This document shows positions 1 to 8,034 of a stretch of DNA of 42,972 nucleotides, one piece after another. Below the pieces are notes generated by a model. That model was not told the DNA's origin and made no database searches. It saw only the letters and a program-made list of their open reading frames with translations. A program made the position numbers and the translations under genes. Source of the stretch: a virus; the IMG/VR virus record IMGVR_UViG_3300047496_000100, positions 1 to 42,972 of that record. One strand, 5' to 3'. Every line of letters begins with the position of its first letter. Within the stretch, counting starts at the first letter, position 1.

Positions 1-127
1 GCCACCGCACTCTATTCGCATACCGCCGCCGCCGCGGCCGCCGAACGCTCCGCACCCGTTACTTGCCGAGCCGGCTGATCCACCTGCTGCACAGAATACT
101 GCCCCGCTTTGCGCGAGTCCTGATGAA
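1..127. repeat. Terminal direct repeat, copy 1 (circle overlap)
   Basis: These 127 bases are identical to 42846-42972. The reading frame of the glycine-rich tail gene continues exactly across the joint when one copy is removed. 127 is also the usual largest k-mer of short-read assemblers, so the simplest reading is a circular contig (circularly permuted or circular DNA) with an uncut overlap, not a biological terminal repeat. Confidence 0.95.
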
Positions 128-681
128 AGTCTAGCGCCTCTGCCTCCTGAAATGGCACCTGCGACTGCTCCCGGGAGATCTCCCGGTGCAACGGTTGAGG
201 CAACGGCGAGCGCTCCTCGCGAGCCTGCGGTTGGGTACGGGCAGCCGAGTCCAAGCCCGTCGCTTGCGGCTCCGCCGTCGACGCCACCGTTACCCGCTGA
301 GCCTGCGCTGCCGGCACCTCCCATGAGGCGTAGGTCGATTGCCGGAACGGTTGAGGACGTGACCGTTACGTTGCCCTGCGATTTCATTAAGAATATCGCT
401 CCGTTTGTTGTCGGGTTAGAGAAGGCGAGCTGCGCGGTGCCGGTGATGCTGACGCTCGTGTAGTTTTTTATGAGGAGCGTCGCGCTGCCGAATGAGAGCG
501 TGGTTGTCCCTGATGATATTGAAAGTGCCCCGTCGGCCCCTGTGCCACCGAACTTGAGGAAGGCGAGAGGGATTTTCCCGTTCGCGTCTAGCTTTGCTAC
601 TTTGCCGCTATCTCCCGCGCCCGGTGCTGCGGTTGAGATGAAGTCGCTGGCGAGTATGTCTGTCCCTGCGGTTATAGCCAT
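1..681 (-). CDS. Glycine-rich tail protein, N-terminal part (gene crosses circle joint)
   Basis: Codons 1-227 of a 339-residue protein that continues at 42845 and stops at 42507. It begins MAITAGTDILASDFIS, continues with a short domain containing KVAKLDANGKIPLAFLKFGG (a linker common at the start of phage tail fibres), then becomes very rich in Gly, Ser and Ala from about residue 115. The Gly-rich part recalls the polyglycine-helix tips of tail adhesins, so host-surface binding is likely. The start at 681 is preceded by AACCACC and has no Shine-Dalgarno site. It follows the 194-residue tail gene by 6 bp, at the downstream end of the tail block. Family assignment is by composition and context. 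Confidence 0.75.
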   Translation of the reverse strand, partial: MAITAGTDILASDFISTAAPGAGDSGKVAKLDANGKIPLAFLKFGGTGADGALSISSGTTTLSFGSATLLIKNYTSVSITGTAQLAFSNPTTNGAIFLMKSQGNVTVTSSTVPAIDLRLMGGAGSAGSAGNGGVDGGAASDGLGLGCPYPTAGSRGALAVASTVAPGDLPGAVAGAISGGRGARLSSGLAQSGAVFCAAGGSAGSASNGCGAFGGRGGGGMRIECGG

Positions 682-687
682 GGTGGT

Positions 688-1272
688 TTAAGAAAATGTG
701 TAAGTCGACAAAACGGTCATCGTCTCGCTCGAGCTTTTAACCCAGCCTCCGGTGAGGAGATGCGAGAAAATCTGCCCGGTGTTCGCGCTCGCCGTTCCGT
801 CTATGAAGGCGCCCCACTCTTGGTAGGTGCCATTCGTATCCCCCTTGGTGAAGAAAAACTGGATCGTTGCGACATTGGTGCTCGCGCTCTGTACGGCCGG
901 TATCTTTCTGAATACTTCCGTACCGAGCTGCGTGTCGCTGTTCGCTACTGCTGTGCTCGCCGATCCTAGTGCGCCGTAGTTTATCGTGCCGGTGTAGGTC
1001 GTGATGCCGGCGATGCGCTGCGCGAGGACGCTGCGGCCCACGGTTGGGACTATATTCTCGACGACCATCTCGCGCGTCTTGAATTTGCGGAGCTTAGCCA
1101 TTAGCTCCGCGTATAGTTCCGCGTATAGTGCCGGATGATAGACGTTTCGCATCTGTGTCAGTAGATCGAGTTGGTGCTCGATGTCGCTCGCCTCTGGGCT
1201 GGTGGTATCGTAAATCTCGAAGAGATGGCGGCCAGTGACTTTTGAGATTTCCTGTGCGGTGGTGGTGCTCAT
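688..1272 (-). CDS. Putative tail appendage or baseplate-associated protein
   Basis: 194 residues, lying between the hub-like protein and the Gly-rich tail protein. The N-terminal third is helical (HLFEIYDTTSPEASDIEHQL, then YAELYAELMAKLRKFKTRE). The remainder looks beta-rich, with TTYTGTINYGALGS and FFTKGDTNGTYQEWGAFIDG. That second half resembles a domain often seen in small siphovirus tail proteins next to fibres. It may join the fibre to the tail tip. No enzymatic motif is seen. Start context is AGCAACC ATG without a Shine-Dalgarno site. Role inferred from position. Confidence 0.55.
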   Translation of the reverse strand: MSTTTAQEISKVTGRHLFEIYDTTSPEASDIEHQLDLLTQMRNVYHPALYAELYAELMAKLRKFKTREMVVENIVPTVGRSVLAQRIAGITTYTGTINYGALGSASTAVANSDTQLGTEVFRKIPAVQSASTNVATIQFFFTKGDTNGTYQEWGAFIDGTASANTGQIFSHLLTGGWVKSSSETMTVLSTYTFS

Positions 1273-1297
1273 GGTTGCTATTATCGTAACACGCTTT

Positions 1298-2779
1298 CTA
1301 ATTCCACTGGCTCAGATTCCACACCCCACCTTGGCCGCCGGTCGGCTTCCATTGGCTATTCGCGCTGTACTTGGTGATGCTGGCGGTATCTGCGGCGGTG
1401 ATGACCTCGTTGTTGGCGTGTATCTTGCGTACCTGCCCGTCTGAGGGTAGTGCGGGATTCGGAGTACCGAGGGCGAGGAGGAAGTCGACGACTCCGAATA
1501 GACGGCCGCCGAATACTACGTCGTAGTGGTACTCGATCGTGCCGCCGGCGCTGCTGCCGTCCTCTATCGTCGTCGTTACTTGCTGGATTATATAGGTTGT
1601 GTTGCTATTTATCCCGTAGGTTGGGCTATTCACGGTTAGTAGTTGTCCTGCTTTGAAGAATGAGCCGCCACTCAGGAGGCCGGTGCGGGTGAAGAATTCC
1701 CCGCTTAGGATAGGGTTCGCGTACGCGGCGAGTTGTTGGAGCGCCTGCTGAATCGCTTGAGTGGTCGATAGTATGCTGCTGTCGTCTATCGTGTAGCTGT
1801 GGATGCCGTCGCCGCCCTCGAGGGCGATCATAGCGGCGATGCTCGGGGCGCTCTGTTGTTCGGTGATCACGTCTATAGGGTAGGTGAATTTGAACTGGAG
1901 CACGTCGCCGCCGACGGGCGTGGTGCTCGCGGCTGCGAGGCGTACGGAGCCGCGGTCGCTGTTATACATCGCGTAGTTGGTGCCCTCTGGGTCTGGGTCG
2001 GTGCCGAAGGTCTGCGCTCCGCCGTTTAGCTTTATGCTCGTCATGGTCCATACGGGATAGACGAGCACCCATTCGCGATCGGTTGCGCCGGCGACGATTG
2101 TGATTGTCTGCGTGTACACGCTGCTTTCCTGCGTGCCGCCGAGGACGATGATGTCGTTGCGTATCTGGCTTAGGTCGGCTGAGATGGTGAGGCTCTCGTG
2201 GTTGTTCGGGCTTAGGGCGTCGGTGATTGTCTCCGGGGCCGCGGCGGCGGTCGCGGGATCGACGAAGTAGACGGTCTTGTCGTAGCCGATGTACCAGATG
2301 TAGCCGGTGAGCTTTGCGAGCTGCTCGAAGCATTGGCGCAGCGGGATGTGATTGAAGGCGACGGTCGTGACCGTTGGCCCGGGGTTGGTTACTCCGCTGC
2401 TCGAAAGGCCGTAGCCGCTCGCGACGTTCGTCAGTAGGTCGATGACGATGCTGTAGAGCGAGACGTTGCTATAGCTTGCCTGCGCTGATTTATTGGTCAG
2501 GAGATAGGTGTAGTCGCTCGCTTGAATGACGTGCTCGATGAGTTGCCCTGTGCCGTACTCGGTCGGTGTTATCTGCGAGATGAAGCCGCCGAATAGAAAG
2601 CGGCTACCGTCTTTAAATATAATTTCCTTGCCGACGGCCGGGGCGGTCTGTCCCGTCTTTTGGATAATCGTCATCGTGAGCGTGTTGCCCTTGTTCTGAA
2701 TTTGCTCGACGATTTGAGCACTATCTTTTAGGTATTGCGGGAGGAAGTTGGTGCCCCCGATCGTGAGGGTGAGGGCCAT
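1298..2779 (-). CDS. Tail tip or baseplate hub protein (gp27/gpD-like)
   Basis: 493 residues, directly downstream of the tape measure gene; only one base separates the TMP stop from this ATG. The N-terminus (MALTLTIGGTNFLPQYL, then QIQNKGNTLTMTIIQKTGQ and VGKEIIFKDGSRFLFGGFI) has the pattern of the first barrel domain of phage hub proteins. It is followed by the central HIPLRQCFEQLAKLTGYIWYIGYDKTVYF region typical of the late-control gpD/gp27 fold. The C-terminal part is beta-rich and ends with a Gly/Trp/Asn-rich tail (GGQGGVWNLSQWN). The likely role is the hub closing the tail tube and holding the fibres. The fold is inferred, not tested. Confidence 0.7.
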   Translation of the reverse strand: MALTLTIGGTNFLPQYLKDSAQIVEQIQNKGNTLTMTIIQKTGQTAPAVGKEIIFKDGSRFLFGGFISQITPTEYGTGQLIEHVIQASDYTYLLTNKSAQASYSNVSLYSIVIDLLTNVASGYGLSSSGVTNPGPTVTTVAFNHIPLRQCFEQLAKLTGYIWYIGYDKTVYFVDPATAAAAPETITDALSPNNHESLTISADLSQIRNDIIVLGGTQESSVYTQTITIVAGATDREWVLVYPVWTMTSIKLNGGAQTFGTDPDPEGTNYAMYNSDRGSVRLAAASTTPVGGDVLQFKFTYPIDVITEQQSAPSIAAMIALEGGDGIHSYTIDDSSILSTTQAIQQALQQLAAYANPILSGEFFTRTGLLSGGSFFKAGQLLTVNSPTYGINSNTTYIIQQVTTTIEDGSSAGGTIEYHYDVVFGGRLFGVVDFLLALGTPNPALPSDGQVRKIHANNEVITAADTASITKYSANSQWKPTGGQGGVWNLSQWN

Positions 2780-2780
2780 A

Positions 2781-4907
2781 TTAAACGTGGACTAGCTTCG
2801 CGTTGTTAAAGAGTGGGCGGAAGTATGTATCGAGGTCTTTCTTTAGTTGGCGTAGATCGTCCGCCGTGCGGATGCTCGGGTTGTTGATAGTGAGGTAGAC
2901 GTTATTGCCGCCGCGTCTGCTGCCGTTTGCGCTGTTCTCGGCTGATACTATTTCCTCGCCGCCGTGCAGGATTGCTGGTACCGCGGTGCCTCTTGGTGCG
3001 TTTACGAAACCGCCCGTCTCGAAGTGGGTGATGGCCGCGCCCGTCGATACGACGCTGCTTGCGGCTTTCGATATGACGCCTCCGACCGCTCCGAGGGCGC
3101 TCCCGACTGCTCCGAATCCGGTCTGTATCGGCTTACCGATTATCGCGAGCATACTGTTCCACGCGTCGATGACGCTCTGTATTTTGCTCGTTATCCAATC
3201 AAAAACGGCTCCGATTGAGTCCTCGATTGTTTTGCCGATGCTATCGAAGAATTCTTTTATACTGTTCCACGCGTCGGTCCATATCTGCACGATTTTTGCG
3301 AGGGCATCTTGCCAGCCGGGCACCATGTAGTTGAGGAATATCACGACGAGGCCAACGATGAAGTCTATCGCTACCTTTGTCGCGTTTTTAAGGTCTACCC
3401 ACATCGCTTTGAAGAATGCACTGACGGTGCTCCAGTTTTTCCACATCTCGTATGCGGCGAGACCGAGTAGAACGACTGCTGCTACGACTAGTAGTACTGG
3501 CGCGGCGGCTAGATCGAGGCCTGCGAATGCTGTGGCGAGGAATCCTATCACTGAGGTGATGCCTCCGACGACCTCGATGAGGAAGCCTATAGCCGTGGTG
3601 ATGGTGCCGATTATATAAATTACTGGTCCTAGGGCGGCGACGATCGCTAGCGCTATCGCTATGAAGTTGCGCATGCTCGGGCTGAGGCGGTCCCACCATG
3701 CGGCCATGGCTGAGACTGCCTGCGATACTTTTTGTAGGGCAGTTGCGAATAGCGGTAGCAGAGTACCGCCGATGTCGATGAGAGTCGCTTGCATTGAGCT
3801 TAGAGCTGCGTTGAGTTTGAATAGATTAGTCTCGTGTGTCGCTTCTACTTCTGCGGCAAAGTTGCCTGCGCTGGAGCCTATTTCGTCGTACTTATTTTTT
3901 AGACGGTCGATCTGTTGTGTGAGCGTCAGTATCGCCGCGCTCGTACGTCCGCCGCCGAATGCTGCAGATAGGGTAGCTGCCTGTTCGGTCGCGGTCTCGC
4001 CCGATGCCTGCAAGTGTGTATTTAAATCCTCTATCGCGGTGACGAGGCCGTTCGGTTGACGCATATCGTTCGCCAGCTGATACGCGCCGAGGCCGATGTC
4101 TGCGAGAGCTCCTTTCGCTTTCGCGGTCGGTGCGGCCATAAGCGAGAACGTCATGCGCAGGCGCGTGGCGCTTTCGTCGGCTCTCATGCCGTTGTCGGTG
4201 AGCGTTGCGAGCGCTGCGCCTACATCTTGGAGGGTTAGGCCGAAGTTTTTAGCCGCCGGTAGGATGCCGGTGCCGAGGGCGGCCGTCAGGTCGTCCATTT
4301 TCATATTGCCTGCCCCGATGGTCGCGTTCAGGATACCCATCGCCTGCTCGGCGCTCTGTGTGCCGCTTATTCCGGTAACCATAGCGGCCCCTAGGGCGTT
4401 CGTGACGCCCTCCATGTCGGCTAGGCCAACGTCTGCGCCCTCTGCGGATACTTTTAGGGCGTCCATGGCTGCTGATCCGCGTAGGCCTAGGGATTCGAGG
4501 TGAAAGAGGCCGTCTGCGAGGGCCTGCGGGCCTTGTCCGGTATCGCCGCTGCGGGCTAGGGCGAGGACGGCGGTGGTCATCTTTTGCACCTCTTGCGCGG
4601 ATGCGCCGGCTTGCGTTTGAATGAGTTGCATGCTCGCCTCGAACCTCATCGAGGTGTCGATGATTGTTTTCCCAAGAGCGACTATCGGTAGGGTAAGGCC
4701 TACAGTCATTCCTTGCCCCACTGATTGCATTTTCTGGCCTGCCGACATCACACTCTCGCCGAATGAGCTAATGCTCGAGCCGGCGCTTGATAGCGATGAG
4801 CCGACGCCTGAGGCGACTGCTTGTACTTTATCCTGCATGGCTTGGAGCGCGGCGCTCGCTTCGTCCTGCAGTTTTATTACGATGCTCAGTGTTTGGTCGG
4901 TGGGCAT
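2781..4907 (-). CDS. Tail tape measure protein
   Basis: 708 residues. It starts MPTDQTLSIVIKLQDEASAAL with a heptad-like helix, then has the alternating Ala/Gly/Leu-rich helical body of TP901-type tape measures, including a region resembling SVSAEGADVGLADMEGVTNALG. A strongly hydrophobic segment lies around residues 415-490 (FIAIALAIVAALGPVIYIIG and following), as expected of a protein that may line a channel during DNA entry. It is short for a tape measure; at about 0.15 nm per residue the tail would be roughly 100 nm (rule of thumb). It follows the frameshifted chaperone pair, the usual order in siphoviruses. Confidence 0.9.
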   Translation of the reverse strand: MPTDQTLSIVIKLQDEASAALQAMQDKVQAVASGVGSSLSSAGSSISSFGESVMSAGQKMQSVGQGMTVGLTLPIVALGKTIIDTSMRFEASMQLIQTQAGASAQEVQKMTTAVLALARSGDTGQGPQALADGLFHLESLGLRGSAAMDALKVSAEGADVGLADMEGVTNALGAAMVTGISGTQSAEQAMGILNATIGAGNMKMDDLTAALGTGILPAAKNFGLTLQDVGAALATLTDNGMRADESATRLRMTFSLMAAPTAKAKGALADIGLGAYQLANDMRQPNGLVTAIEDLNTHLQASGETATEQAATLSAAFGGGRTSAAILTLTQQIDRLKNKYDEIGSSAGNFAAEVEATHETNLFKLNAALSSMQATLIDIGGTLLPLFATALQKVSQAVSAMAAWWDRLSPSMRNFIAIALAIVAALGPVIYIIGTITTAIGFLIEVVGGITSVIGFLATAFAGLDLAAAPVLLVVAAVVLLGLAAYEMWKNWSTVSAFFKAMWVDLKNATKVAIDFIVGLVVIFLNYMVPGWQDALAKIVQIWTDAWNSIKEFFDSIGKTIEDSIGAVFDWITSKIQSVIDAWNSMLAIIGKPIQTGFGAVGSALGAVGGVISKAASSVVSTGAAITHFETGGFVNAPRGTAVPAILHGGEEIVSAENSANGSRRGGNNVYLTINNPSIRTADDLRQLKKDLDTYFRPLFNNAKLVHV

Positions 4908-4913
4908 TGTTGG

Positions 4914-5455
4914 TTAGTGCGTTTCCGCTGCTTTGTTTGCGAGCTGGGCTTCGATGCCAAGCTTTTTAACCGCTAGGGCGAGAACCCACGACGGCTGGCT
5001 CATATAGGTGTGATAGTCCCAGCCGTATTCTCTCATCACTTCGAGCATCAGGACGTCTCCGGTGAGGCGTCCGTTGAAAAGGTTGATTATATCTTCTCGG
5101 TAGTGCTCTCGGTTTTTTTTTCGCCTGTCACCTCGTTGATCTTGGCGATTACTTCGTCGCTGTCGTTAGCCGGTAGGTCGAGGACTTGGTCGCCGATTTT
5201 CTTGGTCTTATCGACGCCGGGGCCATCGACTGAGACGACCACGCTCTCTATAGCGCGATCCGTCGCTACGTTGGCTTTCGTTCCGGCCATGCTGAATTTT
5301 GGCGCGGTCGCTCCGTCGCCGGTGCTCCCCTCTAGGGTGATGTCCTCGAGGAATGAGTCGTTGATATAACGCTTCTGGCGCCCCGTGATGAACGAGTTTA
5401 GAACGATCTTGTAGCCTCCCTTGGTTTCGAACGTGATGGTGTTGCTGTTTTCCAT
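4914..5455 (-). CDS. Tail assembly chaperone, -1 frameshift fusion product (G-T type)
   Basis: The upstream chaperone frame (start 5455) meets nine consecutive A residues at 5113-5121. A -1 slip at A AAA AAA there leaves the zero frame before its stop at 5087 and reads through to a stop at 4914, giving about 180 residues. The extension reads NREHYREDIINLF, then NGRLTGDVLMLEVMREYGWD and ends LANKAAETH. This second frame has no start of its own, is open for its whole length and ends 6 bp before the tape measure start. This matches the lambda G/GT arrangement, in which the long form recruits the tape measure. Confidence 0.85.
5087..5455 (-). CDS. Tail assembly chaperone, short form (G type)
   Basis: 122 residues (MENSNTITFETKGGYKIVLN ... 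STTEKI), the zero-frame product. It lies between the tail tube gene and the tape measure, where siphoviruses carry the chaperone that coats the tape measure before tube polymerisation. The start context is ATCAAAAACCAAA ATG, with no Shine-Dalgarno site. The C-terminal residues GEKKTESTTEKI are specific to this form because the frameshift occurs in the lysine run just before them. Confidence 0.85.
   Translation of the reverse strand: MENSNTITFETKGGYKIVLNSFITGRQKRYINDSFLEDITLEGSTGDGATAPKFSMAGTKANVATDRAIESVVVSVDGPGVDKTKKIGDQVLDLPANDSDEVIAKINEVTGEKKTESTTEKI
5111..5125 (-). promoter_or_regulatory. Programmed -1 frameshift slippery site
   Basis: On the minus strand the message reads GGC GAA AAA AAA ACC. 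The heptamer A AAA AAA (5120-5114) allows both tRNAs to slip back one base so that the next codon is AAC instead of ACC. The run of nine A residues is the longest homopolymer noticed in the structural genes. No downstream pseudoknot was worked out. Confidence 0.8.
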
Positions 5456-5484
5456 TTTGGTTTTTGATTAAATAACTTCCGGCT

Positions 5485-6858
5485 CTACTGGTAATTAGTG
5501 CCGGCGTAGGTGTTAGTGACGACCGACGTCAATTCTTTATCGGTGCCGTCGTACTGCACCTCGAATTCCTGCTTGATGAGCGTGATGCCGTCGATAGCGT
5601 ACTCGAGCGGCGCCTTGGTGAGAACCATACGGCCGATTTTGAATTGCATCTTTTCCTGCGAGACGAGGCCGATGGCTGCGCCTTTCATCGTGAAGATTCC
5701 CGCGTGGAGCGTATTGCTCTTGTACTTGGCGAGCTCGACGGTATCGCTGAATTGCACGACGTAGCTGCCCTTGATTGAGAGCGGTCCGGCTATATAGCCA
5801 CCTGTTACTGGCTGCGCTGAGCCGGAGAGGAAGGCGTCATCGAATAGCACGTTGTTGTTTCCTGAAAGGGTGAAGGATACGAGCGGGGTCGGTGCAGGTG
5901 CCGCGCCGGAGGCCATGGTCGCGCCCGTGAAGGTCAGGTGGGTCGCGGTGTTCGTGGTGGCGATGCTGTTGCCCGCGGTGCCAGTCTGGTTCGCGTTGAT
6001 GACGAGTGTCGTTGCGCCGACAGTGGTCGCTACTACACTTGGATGTTTGTTGGTGCCGACACCGTAGTTCGTACCCTCAGTGCCCGTATCGTTGATGGCC
6101 GCCTTGAGGTTGGTGAGGTTCGCCGCTGCGTTCGCGCCGATGAGCACTTCGTATGCCGCGCCTGTGAGCGCGGTCTTGAAGGTGTAGACGATTGACGGGC
6201 CGTTGAAGGTGCCGATGGTTACGGTGCCACCGTCTGCAGTGGAGGTCGCGTCGCTCGTGAGCGTGGTGGTCGCTACCGTGCCGGCTGCTGCTGAAAGGGA
6301 TGCGCCGAATGTGGCGAAGAGTTCGTTACGGCTGAATAGCGTGTCCTGCGTGTATGAGGAGCTGATGCTGCCCGTATCAGGGAATGCACCGAGCACTCCG
6401 ATCTTTACTTTCGCGAGGTCTTTGTCCACAGTGAGGTCGAACGAGTCGACGACGCAGTTGACGTAGCGCTCGGTCTGAACGCCGCCTTGTGCGACGAGGA
6501 GTGTTGCGGTCTTCATCGACGCGTTCGCGTTCTGTACGGTGAAGGTGTGGTCATAGGCGCCGGTGCTTTCGCCGGCGGCTGCGGCGCTGTTGCGAGTTCC
6601 CATGAATAGGCCCAGAACGTACGGGAGGATATCGACGGTCGGTGAGAATTCGAGCGATCCCTTGCCGTACTGCTTGATGATGAGGCTGTTGCTGATTTTA
6701 TTGCGAATGCCTCGAGCTGAGTTGAGGAGCGTCTTGTCGCTCATCGCTTGCATTGAAAATGAATCCCACTTGAAATAGTCCGCGGCAGCGACGGCCGTGC
6801 CCGGGGTGGTCTCTATACCGATGCCGATTTCTACTTGTCTGCCTGCAGTTTTAGCCAT
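5485..6858 (-). CDS. Major tail (tube) protein with an inserted beta domain
   Basis: 457 residues, upstream of the chaperone pair as expected for the tail tube protein. The N-terminus (MAKTAGRQVEIGIGIETTPG) and GSLEFSPTVDILPYVLGLFMG are typical of large tail tube proteins. The C-terminus closes the fold with KAPLEYAIDGITLIKQEFEVQYDG. Residues about 192-320 look like an inserted, surface-exposed beta domain (GGTVTIGTFNG, YTFKTALTGAAYEVLIGANA, AGNSIATTNTATHLTFTGAT), a module I associate with phage and bacterial surface proteins. The insertion makes the protein longer than most tube proteins of this type. Start context is ACGCACC ATGG. Confidence 0.8.
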   Translation of the reverse strand: MAKTAGRQVEIGIGIETTPGTAVAAADYFKWDSFSMQAMSDKTLLNSARGIRNKISNSLIIKQYGKGSLEFSPTVDILPYVLGLFMGTRNSAAAAGESTGAYDHTFTVQNANASMKTATLLVAQGGVQTERYVNCVVDSFDLTVDKDLAKVKIGVLGAFPDTGSISSSYTQDTLFSRNELFATFGASLSAAAGTVATTTLTSDATSTADGGTVTIGTFNGPSIVYTFKTALTGAAYEVLIGANAAANLTNLKAAINDTGTEGTNYGVGTNKHPSVVATTVGATTLVINANQTGTAGNSIATTNTATHLTFTGATMASGAAPAPTPLVSFTLSGNNNVLFDDAFLSGSAQPVTGGYIAGPLSIKGSYVVQFSDTVELAKYKSNTLHAGIFTMKGAAIGLVSQEKMQFKIGRMVLTKAPLEYAIDGITLIKQEFEVQYDGTDKELTSVVTNTYAGTNYQ

Positions 6859-6869
6859 GGTGCGTTAGG

Positions 6870-7067
6870 TTATTTTTTAAGAGCTATGTAAGGATTTGAC
6901 AAGATGACGGCCTGCGCGTCAGCGTCGCTTGGCAGGGCTTTCTCCTCGCCGGCGGCGATTGCCCAGTTTAATGCCGGGAAGTCTACCGCGACTTTTGAGG
7001 TCACGATCTTCTCGCCTTTCGGCGCTGCCGGTGTCTCTACTGGTGGTGTGGTGGTTTTATCGGTCAT
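6870..7067 (-). CDS. Small structural-region protein, unknown
   Basis: 65 residues, MTDKTTTPPVETPAAPKGEK then VDFPALNWAIAAGEEKALPS, ending NPYIALKK. The start is taken at 7067 because ATG there overlaps the TGA of the upstream gene by four bases (ATGA). An earlier in-frame start would lie deep in that gene. The Pro/Thr-rich N-terminus followed by a short folded part is seen in small proteins placed before tail tube genes. Function unknown; possibly a tail-completion or decoration factor. Confidence 0.65.
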   Translation of the reverse strand: MTDKTTTPPVETPAAPKGEKIVTSKVAVDFPALNWAIAAGEEKALPSDADAQAVILSNPYIALKK

Positions 7068-7564
7068 CGTACTTGGGTGAAGTGGCTGGTAAATGTGAGC
7101 GTGCCCTCTATCGACCATGACGCCTCTTTTCTTTTTCCCATGGTCATGCCGTAGTCGACGGTACTCATCGTGCTGAGGTCGGTGCGGAGGTTTTTACCCA
7201 CATCGAGCTCGACGTTGTGCCGCAATATGTAAAGCAGGGAGTCCGGCTTTAGCGTATAGTCCGCTGCTCTCCCCTCCATCAAATTGTACAGCGCATTGAC
7301 CCCTCTGACCATAGTCTTGTCGTCGGATAACGTATCGCGGACGTCGGTCACTATCGTCATACTGACCCGTACTAGATGGAGATCTTCGGTGTTGGTCATG
7401 TTGGAGATTCGGCTATCCACCTTGGCGAGGATAAGCACGGGCAGCTCGCTCGCTCCTATGCGTATCGGATCGCCAAAGTAGATGCGCTTAAATACTGGCG
7501 TGTTCGCTTCTATCAGGTCTGCGTACTTTTTGAGTATTGGGTCTTGGTACTCTTGGTTAGGCAT
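7064..7564 (-). CDS. Putative tail terminator-type protein
   Basis: 166 residues. It lies between the Mu gpG-like completion protein and the tail tube, the usual place of the tail terminator. The sequence PILKKYADLIEANTPVFKRIYFGDPIRIGASELPVLIL and the later DLHLVRVSMTIVTD resemble the alpha/beta terminator fold, in which such a protein forms a ring on the finished tube. This rests on gene order and general pattern, with no catalytic motif expected. Its stop overlaps the next start by four bases. Confidence 0.55.
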   Translation of the reverse strand: MPNQEYQDPILKKYADLIEANTPVFKRIYFGDPIRIGASELPVLILAKVDSRISNMTNTEDLHLVRVSMTIVTDVRDTLSDDKTMVRGVNALYNLMEGRAADYTLKPDSLLYILRHNVELDVGKNLRTDLSTMSTVDYGMTMGKRKEASWSIEGTLTFTSHFTQVR

Positions 7565-7567
7565 ATT

Positions 7568-8032
7568 TTATCCGTTTACCACGCTCGAGAAGTAGGTGTG
7601 GAATATCTTGACAACCATCTCGCGTTGCGCTCCGGCTAGCTTCATCATAACACGCCGCGGGAGGTTGCTCGTGCGCGGCTGGTTGCTCTGGTGATACTTG
7701 AAATACTCGACCTCGTTCCAGACCGCGGCCATGTCCGGGCGCCAGAGCGTCATGAAGCCGTTGCGCATCTTGCCGGTCGCTTCGAGGATTCCCTTGCCCG
7801 GGTACTTCTGCGCTTTACGGTATGCGTATGCCTTTGAGAGCGGCGCCCAGCTTTCCTCGATGACGCTACCCTCAGTGTCGAATACCTCGCCGCTGAATAG
7901 GTTTTTTAGCTCGTATGCCGTCGCTTCGAATGCTGGTGTCCAGTCTTTTACCCGGCTCGCGAGGATGAGTAGGTTACGCGAGAGCTGCGTGACGCCCTCG
8001 ATGGTCCAGCTTAGGTGCAGTGCCTCGGCCAT
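7568..8032 (-). CDS. Tail completion / virion morphogenesis protein (Mu gpG-like)
   Basis: 154 residues. SWAPLSKAYAYRKAQKYPGK and GILEATGKMRNGFMTLWRPD carry the pattern of the phage virion morphogenesis family (Mu gpG), in which a mature protein joins head and tail. The C-terminus RRVMMKLAGAQREMVVKIFH fits the same family. It sits directly after the head-tail connector and before the tail terminator candidate, as in Mu-like and HK97-like modules. Confidence 0.7.
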   Translation of the reverse strand: MAEALHLSWTIEGVTQLSRNLLILASRVKDWTPAFEATAYELKNLFSGEVFDTEGSVIEESWAPLSKAYAYRKAQKYPGKGILEATGKMRNGFMTLWRPDMAAVWNEVEYFKYHQSNQPRTSNLPRRVMMKLAGAQREMVVKIFHTYFSSVVNG

Positions 8033-8034
8033 TT

